From Opisthocomus hoazin (Eukaryota; Chordata; Aves; Opisthocomiformes; Opisthocomidae): a DNA stretch of 64,000 nt. A program made the translations under genes and the position numbers. The DNA lies in assembly GCF_030867145.1 (NCBI RefSeq), contig NC_134415.1:75359300-75423299 (forward strand), written 5' to 3'. Under the pieces are notes generated by a model. The model was not told the DNA's origin and ran no database searches. It was given only the letters and a program-made list of their open reading frames with translations. Below, piece after piece: positions 31,901 to 45,000 of this stretch. How positions within the stretch are numbered: the stretch's first letter is position 1; each line of letters starts with the position of its first letter.

Positions 31901-34900
31901 GGATCCCTACTACGAGTTTGTAAAAACCGTGGACTGCTTGGTGGTGTGGAGCTGATGGTGCAGGGACGTTTCTGGAGTTTCTTTTGAACTCTTACGTAGC
32001 TGACTGAGACTGCAAGTAACCAGGCTGAAGGCTTTGGTGATCCCACGTGAGCCTATGACATCTGCTCATGACCCCTTGTAGAGTCACCCTTTCCAGGACC
32101 CTTTCCAGGACCCTTTCCATCACCTGACTTTCTTGGTCCTAGATGTGCAGCGCTCCAGACAGCTCCATTCCTGTGCTGTTTGTTCCTGAAAGTGCCAAGA
32201 GACTTAGTGATAGTCTCGGGTGTTTCCAAATGTCCCGCTTCCCACCTGACTCACCAGTCTTCTTGTCACTGTGTTACGTGCAGAATTTGTTGGTGTAGTT
32301 TTATAGCAACTTCCAAGTTACTGACGAACATCTTGCACAGTTCACAAACTAGGTAATATGAGTACCTCTGTATAGTGTTAATATGCTGTACTCCTATATA
32401 GCAGTATTCATACTCATAAACACTAAAGATTTTCTGTTTTACTCCAGTTTCTTGCAATTTTTGTCCGTTTGCTGTGTGCATGGTTTGTATTGTGCAGTGC
32501 CTCCCCTGTGAGATGAGAACTTTGGTTTCACCAGGCTTCCTGCTTCTGCTCTCTGTTTCGTTCTCTAGTGCCTCAGTCTGCCTGAAGATTCAGCAAATAC
32601 TGAACTTTAAGTTGAATGCACTGCTTGAGGGTTTACACGGGTCAAATTTGGCTAAAATGAATTAAGATCAGTATTGCTGTTCTTCATTTTGCTGTTGTCC
32701 GTCTCTGTGCTCCATCTCCCTAAAAGCTTTTTGGTGTTTTAGGGCTTGGCAACTGTTACCATGGTGTTCCCAGGGATGTTTTTGAGGTGCAGCCTCTGGG
32801 TCTGCGTTGATGCAGAAGACTTCAGGCTCAAAAGCTGCTGGCTTGGTAGTTTTCACAGGCACTGAATTAACTGAAATAAATTAAAGACAAAAATCATTAC
32901 AGTGAAGCAGCACGGGGACACATATCACTGACTTCCTTGTTTCCTTCACCGTCCTGAGAAACCCAGTTTTATTTTGTTTTCAGTTTTCAATTTCAGAGAC
33001 CTTTTACAGATAATTTTAATCTTCCTTTTTTTTTTTTTTTGCTTTTCCTTTTTTTCCCTGTGCCTCGAAGAATGAACTGTTAGCTGCTAATTAATCGCAC
33101 GCACAGACGGTATGTGGTGCGCGGTTGTGCGAGTGACAACACGTCTGCTCCAGTGACACGCTCTGCAGCAGCTGGAAGGTACGCGGTGATTTTTACTCCG
33201 TGATGTATTTCCAGGGGCGCTGCAGCCGGCTCGGGGGGGGGGGCAGCATCTGGTGCGTGTCACTCACCCGTCCTACCCAGCCCTCACGGGCCGCGGGCAT
33301 CACCTGTCTCTCCTCTACTGATCGTGGCAGATGAAGAGATCATTGTGCAGGGCTGGAGGGGAAATCTAGAGCTGTCGTGAGGGAGCATATTGACATGTGT
33401 GAGAACACGCTGAACGCATTGATTTTAGGGCTCGGTTTTGCAATACGAAGTTTTTTCGAGAAGCGGTAGAGGGATGGGCTCAGTTTTGCCCTCAGAGGTA
33501 GAGCCAACAGCTGTTCTGACGCGTGTATCGCGGCACATTCGGGTCGGAGCTGAACCACGGTGCACCCCTCTACCCCCCAGCACTGAGCCACCCGAGGGTG
33601 AACCCGGCTGGTTCTGAGATTCATTCACTGAGATGCTCTACAGGTATTTTGGTGTTTGTACATAAGACATATAATACGTATTTTTTCAGCTGTGCTCAGG
33701 ACAGAGAGACCATTTCAGACAAAATGTTCCCTAACAATCAGCACCAAGCACAAAATAGTATTTTCCTCTTTTATTTCACTTTGGTTTTATTGCCATGATG
33801 TAAAAGTAGAAACCGGCTGTGTCTGAGCTCTGTTGAAGTTTCTTAAGACCAGCCCTATGAATATGATATGTGCACTGCTCTCTTGATGTAATTGTGATAC
33901 GTAGATCCTCCGCAATGTCCAGTCTCAGTGATTTTGGTGGCACACAGTCATAGATTTGCCAACTGTGTTTTGAAAAAGAAAGTGGTTTTATGTGAAGGCC
34001 TTAATCCCTATAAATGTTTTCATTTTAGAAGTCTCTTTCCGCTTCTGTCGATAATATTTCAGACAGAGGGAGGTAGGTGGCAGAGAAAGACTGCAGCTAG
34101 AGTAAGTGGCTCGATGCAAGGAAAAGACAAGATGATCAGGTCTTCAGTAGAGCACAAACAGGTAAGATATGTGCTTTCTTGTCTGTGCAGACTTTCATAG
34201 AATACTGACAATATGAAGATGGGATGAGAAGAAGGAAGACTCTCATTTACTTCCATGATTAAGTCTTCCTCAAGTGGAAACTTTTACTGCTCGGAGCGGG
34301 CAATATTGTATTATACCAGAGGTGCTCACTGGTTCACTTCCGTTTTCTTCAATGTGTATTTGGCAAAGCCTCGAGAAAGTGTTGGTAGAAAATGTTAACA
34401 GAGTATATTTTAAGCGCAAAATGAAGTAAAAGGAAAGTTCATAGCAAAATACTGGAGGTGGAGCCATGGTACAGGCAATTGTGTTCTCATCGCCTGGAAT
34501 TGCCCCAAATAACGTAGCTGCTGGGTTGAGTGTAAATAGGTGCGATTTCAGAGACTGGAAAATATCTTGACTTTCTGAAATGGAGCAGAGCCCACATTCA
34601 AATTTTTCTATGTCCATACTGAACAGACAGCTTAGTCCTGGTGCCTGCAAAAGCCAACCCCATCTTTAGAAATGAATTTGGAAAAACAAACAAGAGAGAG
34701 GAAGACAGGAAGAAAGGAAGAAAGGAAGGTGCAGCCACTACAGGTATGCACTCAGTCTGTATGACGGAGAAGGGCACTAAGGAAAATGTCATTTAGTTTT
34801 CATAATAATGCCGATTTATTGCAGCCCAACCCACTGAATACCAGTGTATACATAGCCATATTATAGCCCATCTGGAAACTGCCATAATTTTATAGTTGTA

Positions 34901-37440
34901 TGTGTAGATTTATCTCATTTAATATGGAAGGATGAGAAAATAGTATGCAGATGAATTATGTGTAATAAGTAACAATGTTCCAGGCTCTATTGTGGACACC
35001 TGGTCTGTGCCCCATGCCCCTGCTTGTACACAAAAATACTAAAATAGGGATGAAATGATGAAGTCCTATGCAATGAACACAGCCCCAAAGGGAAATCATA
35101 AAATGCGTACCAGGGATCATGAGCTGGTGTCTTTACGCAAGATGGCTGTGCATTTTAAAGAAGGAGCTTTTCTCACGTTGAGGTAGGCACTTTCCTGATT
35201 GCAAGGTGTTTTACATGCGTGTATAAATCAGTCAGTGGGCTGGCAGAGGAGGTAAGAGCCATCGACTTAGAGAAAGTAAACAGTTTCATACTTCTCTCAT
35301 GATTATGCTTTCTTCCTTAAAGAAGGCTTGCATGCATTAAAGAACTCCCGCTCTACAGCGTTAAGCTGATGGAGATGCTATCCTAACAAATCATATTTCT
35401 GAAATGCAGGTCTGGTTTACATATCAAGGTAAAAGAACGCAATTTTCAGTTCAGAAAGATATCCCAATTGAGGGCATCTTTAAAAATTACCTTTAAGTTT
35501 CTGTTGAGGGTTCTGTATGGGCTGGTAAGAGCCAAGCGCACAGGGTGACAAATACTTGGAGCTGCTGCTTCACAAGAAATGAATAAGCAGATCGTTGTTT
35601 AGGCTCAGAATCCGGCACAGTTTTTCAAACAACAGTTTTCAGAAATTGCTGTTTAACTCACGGGCAGTTCACTGACCAGATGGGAGGATGGTTTACTATG
35701 GAGGAGAGTATGAAAGCTGAAGAGCTGGCCAAACCCACAGTGGAATGAGAAGGCAGCTCAAAGCTATTTCGGTGTCCCTGGCTGTTGAAATAATACAACT
35801 GCTTCATTAAATAAACCTGCTTGTCTGCCATGAAGGTATTATTTCTTGTTATACTGCCTATCGCTGGTCATGGGGACAATTTAACCAGTCTGTGCAACTC
35901 TTGTCCTGATTTGCTCCTGTACTCCCAGCCTGGGAACAGACTGGGACTTGTCTTTACTGGTTTTGCTGTGCAGGGATGCTGCTGCCTCCGGGAGCCCCTG
36001 CGTGCCTTCCTGGGGCAGGCTGGTTGTCGCCTGGGCTGCTCCAGCAGGGCAGCTGAGGCAGGGGTTGAGGGCGATTCCCAGGGAAATCAGAAGCAGGCGA
36101 GAAAAAGCTGTTGGGGAAAGCCTGCCATCAACCCCACACTTCAGAGGAAGAGCGGGAGCCCCGGGAATCCCCCACAGCTCCTTCCTCTCCCACACGCCGC
36201 GCGCTGCATCCGAGCCTCCTGCACAGCCGAGGACAGAAGCATGTCTTTCAGTATGCCGTGTCTGTCCAGCCGGCTCGTGCCAAGCCATACTTCAGTCTCT
36301 CGCCTTCCAGCACCATGCAAACTCCACAGTCCTCGCATTCCCGCAGCGCGGGACACCCCGCTCCTGTCCCTTCCGTACCCAGCACAGTTGCGGCCACGCT
36401 CCAGGGGAAGCCACACGCAGATTAGTGGGTGTTGTGCTCTTTTCCAGGTGAGCATCTTCTCACGGGGGAGGAGAACTTTCATTACTCAGCAAAACGCACC
36501 CAGGTGCCTGCTCCCCTGACCTGCAAGTGCTGTTACGGTGTTTGAAGCCAGTGTTGGAGAAGATGTCGTACAACCCTGTGCTTTCTCTTGCCCTGTAGTT
36601 TGCATATGCAGAATTATGGGTAGGCTGCTGCTTTTCTGTTTGCAGCCGATTTGGGGTGTGTGTCCTGCTCTTCACTGGAGCTGCAGAGGTTGGCCGCCAG
36701 TTCTTTTTCATGTTACTTTTGCACGTTACCCTGGCACAGTGTCAAAAGTCAGTCACCCCGTAGAAACAGGGTAGTGTTCGTCAGTTCAGTGTTCTCCAGT
36801 TTGCCCAACCTGGGGATCCCTGCTGCAGCTCACTGGGAGATGCACATCCTCCCTTCAGTCCCAGCAGCATCCTAAAAGTGACTGCCCCGTGGCACCCTTC
36901 TGTACGCTTCTGTTATTTGAGAAAAGCAAGATGACTCCCGCTCCATGAATTGTATCAGTGTTAATCTCCTAAATCAGTGATGCTGCCTCACAGCTTTTAT
37001 GTAGATGAGAGAAAGCTGGCACAAGGGTAAAATGAACTTTCCAAAGGGTATTCAAGGCATCCTGAGACTGCGTGTTTTCATCCAAGCAGTTAAACGTGCA
37101 TTAGTCAGAACAGTGTTTTCTCCTGCATCGGGAAGAGCACATGCTAAAATACTGATTCCACATGCACAAGAAACACTAAGGAGAAAAAAATACCACCCTC
37201 ATTAACTTTGTAAAAAGGCAATTATTTCTAAGCCAACACAATTTTTTTCTTAAACTATGTTCCTCTGTATTCACCATTTATCCTAAAATATAAGACAGTT
37301 ACGTGTTTCTTAATCAACACAAAGAATCAATCCGTTACTTTTCAGAAAGAATAACAATATTTAAAACACATATGAAAACATGCACAAAATATATACAGTG
37401 TTGTTCATGCTGAAGATCCCAAATGCTTTAGAAGCTGTAG
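28985..37440. other. VGLL2 upstream flank, proximal part, no gene seen
   Basis: No recognisable exon, RNA gene or transposon. A 232-codon open frame at 35821-36519 (+) and overlapping frames on the other strand sit in a GC-rich patch and are not supported as genes. Small features are a 12-bp tandem repeat CCCTTTCCAGGA (32087-32119), a G-run of 11 at 33233-33243 in a CpG-richer stretch (33080-33310), and a GGAA/GAAA-rich run at 34700-34730. Confidence 0.55.
32087..32119. repeat. 12-bp tandem repeat, 2.75 copies
   Basis: CCCTTTCCAGGA occurs twice perfectly in tandem, followed by a partial third copy CCCTTTCCA. Confidence 0.9.
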
Positions 37441-37471
37441 TTTAGATAGTTGCTAGACTGTTCCTACCAAG

Positions 37472-37474
<3 letters not shown>

Positions 37475-37532
<58 letters not shown>

Positions 37533-37613
37533 GTCTCTCTCTCTCTCTCTCTATCTCTTTCTCTCTCTCTCTCTCTCTCTATCTCTTTCTCTCTCTCTCT
37601 CTCTATCTATCTA
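37475..37613. repeat. (ATCT)n / (CT)n compound microsatellite
   Basis: About 14 perfect ATCT units (37475-37532) are followed by CT-dominated repeats with scattered ATCT and TTTCT interruptions to 37613. It is a typical polymorphic vertebrate microsatellite. Confidence 0.97.
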
Positions 37614-37619
37614 CCTTCT

Positions 37620-40600
37620 TACCTACCTAATAGCCGATTATACAATTTCTTGTAATTATCATCTCTCTAAGTAGAGACAATTTGAAAGCGATTTCGTGGA
37701 AAGTGAAGGCTGAGCACCTAATATCTAAAAGCTGAGCCTTCAGTGCTAAATGTTATGCTGGGGGAACTGGAAAGAGCACTTTGGCTTACTGGGTTTGGGC
37801 AGCCTGAAAGCTAATACGCAGCAGATTCATGGACAAGATTGACTTTCAGTCTCTTTTAGGGACCCATAATGTTTCCAGTTTGCTGTTGTCTTTTGTGGAA
37901 ACACTTGGCCCAAACCTAAACCATTAATTTCCCACAGCTCTACTGAGTTTGTATTTTTCTCCCACATTTTTAAAAATTTGCATTCAAGGAGAACTGGAGA
38001 CAGGAATTAGAACTGTTTATTGTGAAGAAGACAGTAAAAGTGGTTAATAAGTGTATGCAGGTATGCATATACAAATATACACGTACACACACACATGTGT
38101 ATATAGACATTATATACCTATAGATAGATATACATGTACATAATCTTTCTCATTACCTGGCAACCATAATGAAAGTCTGGAGATGAAAATTGCTAGCAAC
38201 AAACGACTTGTTCACTAAAAACTGTCAAAAACTGGGAGAGGGATGCTTTTCTTAAAAAAATGGTAGAACCTAGTATTCAGTTGAAGAACTGCCTTGACAT
38301 AAAGTATGTGGCCAGACCAGTAGATGATGCTTCTCTGAAACCAGAAGATGCCAGAAGCAGGTCCTTCCTTCTCTCCTGGAGGTCATGGAGAGTGGCTGTT
38401 CCCAGTGAGCACCTGCAATGGAACACCTCCTGCCACCCCCAGACCGCAGCTGCTCCTGCATCATGTACCGCTGTACATTATAAAAGGTGATTGAAGACAT
38501 CGGCCAAACCTATGGGGAAAAAACCCAAAACGCTATTCGTGTTCATGCAGCAGTGTTTGGTGGGTGTGTAACAAATGCCCATACTTTGGAAGAAAGCTGA
38601 GCTCTGCCTGTTTTCTACAAATCAAATCAAATGTTCAAATTACAAGAACTGCATTCACAAACCCGCTGTTAGTTGTCTGTATCACTTCAAAATCCAAGGC
38701 AACTGGGGCTGGGAATATTTACAGCCATCTGTGAATATTTTGGACTTTAAAATGTCACTAAACTGTCTTGATAAATTTTTGTTTCTTTTTTGCTCAGTTT
38801 TTGCTTACCTCTACAGCAGGCTGGAAAGTTACGTTTTTTTCCTGGGCCAGCTTTTTGAATAGATAGGAAAATACTGAGCAAATATGGAAATATTTTGGAA
38901 AAAATAGTCCATCTCCATTTCACTTCTGGAAAAACTCTTTCACTGACCAGCCTCACCTGTGCTAAAAGATTACATCTGTTAGTGACTGAAGTTCTCGGAA
39001 ATAAATTCTCTGCGCATATGGCACAACGTTAATCTGAAAATGAACGGTTAATTGAGGCAGGCACAGGGAAAAGCTAGGAAAAAGGAGGATTCATTAGGAA
39101 ATGGATAATTTAGTATTAACACAGCGGAAGATCATCAAGCTATAAAAACAGTTTTTAGCCACTTACCCTCTCTACGTTTTTCTGGATCTGCCTGTTTGCC
39201 TCTGGTTGAATGCAGTATAAACAGACCCCCTGATGCAAAACAGGGCAGCTGGGCACGGTGCAGGGAACCCTTCCTCTGGCTAGGCTTGCTGGAGGGAACG
39301 TGTTTGGATTACAACCTCTCATGGTTTTTTGGTAGCACTCTTGATTTGATCTCAAGTGCTTCTCATGGTGGGAAAATCACCAGGTCCAAAGAAGTAGTAT
39401 GTTTTTGGAAACCTCTGAGGTCCAAAGGAGGCTTCAGTTGGGTAAAGGATCTGTTCCAATCATCTAGCATGGCATCTCCTAATACTCGTACGTCAACTAG
39501 GAGCTGTGGAACATGATCCCATTAGATCTGGGGGTGCAGTGAAGACTGACCTATCGAGGATGGATAGGGAGTATGCTGTTCGGACCATGATCAGGCCTTG
39601 TTACACACTTTAAAATACCTGAGGATGAGAGGTTTTCTGTGTTATTACTGGTTTGGAAGGTGTTCAGAATCAAACACTTTTGACTCTTTGCTCTGCTTTT
39701 GCCATTGGGGCATAATTTGGAGCAAAGAGCAAAAAAAATAATCTGGAATTAATTTTGTTCTAGATACCATCCAGTGGCTTATAAACTCCTGGTCCTAGCA
39801 GCCTGAATGCAGACACAGAGCGGAAAGCAATCCTGTAGCCCTGGACTTACCCTCAGCGAGCAGAGTCTCGTCCACTGACTCTCAAAAGGCTATTTTAGAA
39901 AGAAATGCTTGAAGCAAGACATAGAAATAGGGATCTCTGTAAAATATACTTTTAAAGACGGTCTTGTATACATTGGTTTCATGTTATATAATGGCATGTC
40001 AGACACGCTCTGCCCCCATCCGAGGGCTGAGCCCTTTTCACTCAGTGCGGTATGGAGCACACACGGTCCTGGGCTGGTAACAACCCTGTGCTTCGCATCA
40101 CTGACATATTTTAGAAGACATCGAGACACTGGATTCGAAACAAATATAGAGAAAATAAGAAAGACGTAATGTGTAAAAGAGTATTTCACGCACATCCAAA
40201 TTATGCCCAGACAAAATATTCTTGTGAGAAAAATAGCACAGTGGAGGGAGAAAGGCAAGTGCAGTTTGGTGGAGTGGACAAAGAGCTAGCTCAGGCGAGC
40301 CTGGCTGAACAGTGGTTACCAGGCTGTAAAAAAATGGACATGGCAAATGTACTACATTTGCTAAAGGCTCCGTGAAACTCCAGGGAAAACAGCGCGTTCT
40401 CAGAGTGGCTCCGCCGACAGCGAGAAAGTTTCATTATTATTAGTCATATGCTGAGGATGTCAAGGAATTTTAAGGCCGCACTCTTTGCATTTTTAGAGGT
40501 TATTAATGAAATAGCATAGCAAGGTGAATTACATTAAAATATTTTTCTAACCATTCCAGAAATCTTGGTCCAAGTTGGCATAGGGGGGCTGGCAAGTGGT

Positions 40601-41815
40601 GAACTTTTGACCGAAGCTCGGATTGCCGGGAGACACATCCTCCTTGTTAGTTTCGGGTGACAGTTCACTGTACTAGAGGGATCCACTTGTGTGTAAAGAG
40701 GCGAGTGGGGGAGGAAGATTTAGCGCTGCATTTTCACAGGGGCAAGAAATTCCATCCAGCTCAAATGTGTTTTGGCCTGCTGCCCGGCTCCTTGTCAAAC
40801 ACATGACCATCACTCGGCTTCCTATTTCTGGCACGAATCTGGATCCCGGGGATAAGCGAGCCCCATTAGTGGTTAAAATTAGGCAGTCGAGCTGTGACAA
40901 CACATGCTGACTGTCCAACAGAGGGTAGACATATTTAAAAACCAAAAAAGATCTAGACGCACCAATATTTAATGTCAGCGCCATGTGTAATTCATCAGTT
41001 TGGGCTCCTATAATTTAGATAGCTTCTGATCTACTTCACGGAGAGGACTTAGCAGGATTTTCTGGCTTCCTTCTGACCAAAGACTTCCTATATTGGTTGC
41101 TAAAGATAAGATTATGCCATGAGTTTTTTCATGGTAGAAATCCATAGTCCTGGCTTCTCAACCTGTCATAATCTAGTCGTATGATGGACGACTTCTCCTG
41201 ACCTGAGAATGATGAACCAGGACATCTGTTTCCACAAGGCTGTACTTTGATTGGGAAAGTCTGTTTCCAATTGAAACAGCAGCAGAATAGCTGGTTAACA
41301 AGTAGACATTTTGGGGTGCTCTATAATCAGAAGTTTCCATTTGCCAAAAACAAGTCAGTCAAAATGTTTGTGCATGTATGGATGACTTTCTTGGCAAGGT
41401 CCCACACAGCTCTCTGGGCTTTATCACACTTCCCCACAGCCTGAGATGCCCTCCTTGAATCCATTCATGAAAGACCATTACCCATCCTTGAAATTTCTTC
41501 CCAAGCCATTTCTGCATGTTGAGATACATCCAAGAAATCAGCTAGGGAATGTCAGGCTGGGTGAACAGGCTGTTGCAGTGGCTGATATTTTATTTGATTG
41601 TAGAGAGCTTAAGAAGTGAACGTGCATTTCCACATAGGCACCGTACCCTTCCTCATCACCGCTGTCCTCTGAGTTGCTCACCAATGACTGAACCGAGGAA
41701 TCTGATGGCAATGATGTCCCATAAACTGATCCTTTCTGTTGTGTAAGAAGCCCTTGCATTGCAGAAACCTGCACCCTAGTCAGCCTTTTAAACCTTTTAA
41801 CAAGTGAACTTAGTA
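37620..41815. other. Upstream flank between microsatellites, no gene seen
   Basis: No exon or transposon is recognised. An AC/AT-rich low-complexity stretch occupies about 38053-38141. The AT-rich stretch 40430-40560 contains several TTATTAAT- and ATTACATTAA-like homeodomain words and could be regulatory, but this was not testable here. Confidence 0.5.
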
Positions 41816-41820
41816 TGTTC

Positions 41821-41970
41821 TCCTCTCCTCTCCTCTCCTCTCCTCTCCTCTCCTCTCCTCTCCTCTCCTCTCCTCTCCTCTCCTCTCCTCTCCTCTCCTC
41901 TCCTCTCCTCTCCTCTCCTCTCCTCTCCTCTCCTCTCCTCTCCTCTCCTCTCCTCTCCTCTCCTCTCCTC
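41821..41970. repeat. (TCCTC)30 pentanucleotide microsatellite
   Basis: Exactly 150 bp of perfect TCCTC units, 30 copies without an interruption, continue into an imperfect CTCCTTTCTTCC tail to about 42003. The plus strand is all pyrimidine. Open frames of Leu/Ser/Pro repeats here are artefacts. Confidence 0.98.
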
Positions 41971-42004
41971 TCTCCTTTCTCCTTTCTTCCTTTACTTTCT
42001 TTTA

Positions 42005-45000
42005 AATTCCTTTCTCCTAATGAATGTTTGCACGATATTGACTGTGAAGGGGGTGTATTAAATTACATGCCCTACACTTCCCAAGGCAGTCGTCTTTACC
42101 GCTGCCTTCTTCCAGGCTCCTGAAAAGCCCTGGTCTCTTCTTCAACACGAGCAAGACTCAATGGGAAGTAGAATTGAGCTTCTCCACCCAGACAAAATCC
42201 CAGTATTTACAGGATCATCTTTGTTGCTCTACTGAAGCGTTGTCCCTAAGGAAGAAGCTAAAAACGTGTGTAAAATTTTAGGTCTTATCATCCTTTTGAT
42301 GACCTGACAGCTGCATAGTGGTCTCTGCCAGTTGTGCTGGTGAGGAGGAGCACATCTGGCTGGACCTGCCTTCCTGAACCTGGACACCGGGCACAGCAGC
42401 CTGGGCTCGTATGAAATACCCCTCTGCAAGGACAGGCACCCCCTAACACAGCAAAGAGGCTCAGAGAGCTCTCTGGGGTACTGGGGAGGTGGGGGTGGGT
42501 AATGCACGTCTGATCTCTGCTGACTGCGTGGAGAAATAACTAGCTTCTAAGCAAACTAACCCCCAAGCTGCTTAAAAATGTGTGTATTAAAAACGAGACT
42601 AAAGTTTTACCCCTAGAAAAACGTGGTAGGTAATGCAGGCTGGAGTAACGTATTGATTGTAGACAACTCTGCTAAGGAGACAGCCTGAGATACGCTGCTC
42701 TAACAGAAATTTCCAGGAGATCTTCAGTTATAGCACATAGCAAGACACTTGAAGTTAATAAGAAATACTCTTACTAAACAACAGGGCAGTAAGAAATATG
42801 CCTGCTGTGCTTTTGCAAATGTCTGCTGCTGTTAACAGTCTGGTATTTTAAATGCTTCCAGCCTAATGAAAGCTTTGAAGCCAAAGGAAATACATCTGAT
42901 ACTCGTGGGCTGATTGCTCTCTGGGGGTATAAGCGATGCTGCAGAGGCAGAGAAACTCCAGGTGCCAACTCAGGTGTGACAATTTGTGCTGCCCTTTGGA
43001 TGGGAGGATGCCAAGGCAGGTCCACGTCTGACACCTCAGCGCAGCGTTCCCAGCCCTCCCTTGGGCTCAGGGCGCAGCGTGGTGCAGCCGGCTCTGGGTC
43101 CGCACGCAACGTGGTGCCCGCAGAGGGACCTGAAGACTGAATGACTCATCCCAACCCCAAGGAGGCAATTCAGGCTCTTTGGTTATCTGGGATATTCCTG
43201 CCTTCTGCTGCCTGGCACCATGGAGAGATGGCTGTGCCTGTTGGCACCTGAATTTAGCAGTCACCAGGCATATATGCGTGTGTTTAAACACACTGCCACT
43301 GCAGTCAGGTTAATCAGTATGGTCCAGGCAGAAAATGGTGCATGGGGTTGGTTACTGTTTGGACAGAATCTAATTAAAAAACCATTAGACCTTCAGGTCT
43401 GGTGCAAGGACCTCATCCCTTTTCTTTCTCTCTTCAGTGCTCTTCGCCCTCAGTTAGCAGGGTCCCAGCTGGCTTTTCTGCTGTGCTCAAGCGTCCTCTG
43501 TGCCTGACCCATAATATGCCAGCGAATTCCCCACGCTCGCAGGGTGCCAGCAGCTGCCACTCAAAAGAGAAGATCAAAAAAATTCCAACCAAGGCAAAGC
43601 CGACCTGTCCAACTGGCAAGGAGGCTGCCACCAAAGGGAGCAGGGTTAGAGGAGCTGCCGGAGTCAGACCTATTTTGTGATTATACATACATCCTCATTA
43701 GTGAGATGTTAACTCTTAAGATTTAGATCTTTTGCTTGATATCTTTTAGTCAAGTTGTATGAAGTGTTTCACTAGCAGAATCTAGAGTTTCAAAAACTGT
43801 GTAAAAATCCGTCTTTAACAGTAATGTCTTTATTTAAAAGATGCAGGGTCTGCATCTTTTAATGTACTCTTCTTTGAGTCCATTAAAACGCACATTATTA
43901 TTTCTGTTCTCTCAACTCTGAATATTTGACTCCCTCTGCAAGAAGTGATGTGTTTTCTCGTTAACATAAATTTAAATGCTGATCTTCCAGGCATCACTCA
44001 ATGGTTTCTGATTGTTTGGAATGACAAGCTGTTACAAAAGGTGCTATAGATTCCTCTCTCCTGGAAAAGTACCTTAGGATTTTGAATTGTTCATTAAACC
44101 ACCATTCAACAGCTTTCTTGAAATAGAATTTCCTAGGTCTGTTTTTTTTATAGAAAAGCAAACTTTCTACTCAGTTTTGGTACTGCTGCTGTTCTACTCA
44201 ATATAAGAGAAAAGATAGTATTGAAGAATTGGTTTGTACATGCTCTTCTGAGAACATGATGAAGGAGACATAATGTTCATTTGGCTTAAAACTACAGAAG
44301 AGCAAGGACACAGAGAGGTCATGAATGTCTGGGGGAGGCCAGAAGATTGGTTACTCCTTAAATACTCAAGCATCTACAATACTTATTTGAGTTGAGCTGC
44401 TAACTAATTTCAAATGCGTAAGGTTTAATTGAATAGGAGGGCTTTCTGTTCAATGTTTTTGAATCCATTCTTGTTGCATGTGGGTCTCGCCTTCCCTGCT
44501 TGCTATTGCCAGTCGACCTGAGCAGTGTTGGCCCAGCTGCTCTCTCCTGCCACCTCTGAGTTGCTTACCGCTTCCACTTGACGCTGCACTTCCTGTAGCA
44601 AGAGTTTAATGGAGACTGACTTTGCTGTTGCTGAATTCAGCAGCATGCTGATTGTGGCTTTCTGAAAAAGTTTAAAAATGTGTATCGGTGTAGATGACCA
44701 AATCGTCATTAAGAAGCACTTATGCAGACTTGAAGAGCCTGTGGTCTGAGCCTGGTCACACACAACTATTCATCTCAGTCTCCACAGTAGTAACAAATGT
44801 CATCTATATACAGAAGCTACTCACGTATCTCTTTTGGCTGACATTATTGATGCTTGTTTTTCTGGATACTTCTATTGACTAATTGCAACTGCCGATGTTT
44901 TAAGAGTCAGATCAAGTAATAAAAGCTGATAGTGGTTAAGTGACACTCTGAACTCCCAGGCCCCTTGGAAATATGGAAGAATTATTTCCATTGATTTGAT

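Noticed and set aside
35821..36519. 232-codon plus-strand frame with a hydrophobic, signal-peptide-like start and many cysteines
   Set aside because: Its first ATG is internal (near 35830) and no homolog is recognised. Overlapping frames on both strands are also open in the same GC-rich patch, and splice or poly(A) context is lacking.
37450..37674. Repetitive Ile/Tyr/Leu/Ser frame
   Set aside because: It is translation of the ATCT/CT microsatellite.
41804..42123. Leu/Ser/Pro repeat proteins on the plus strand
   Set aside because: They are translation of the TCCTC pentanucleotide array. A period of 5 keeps several frames open without meaning.
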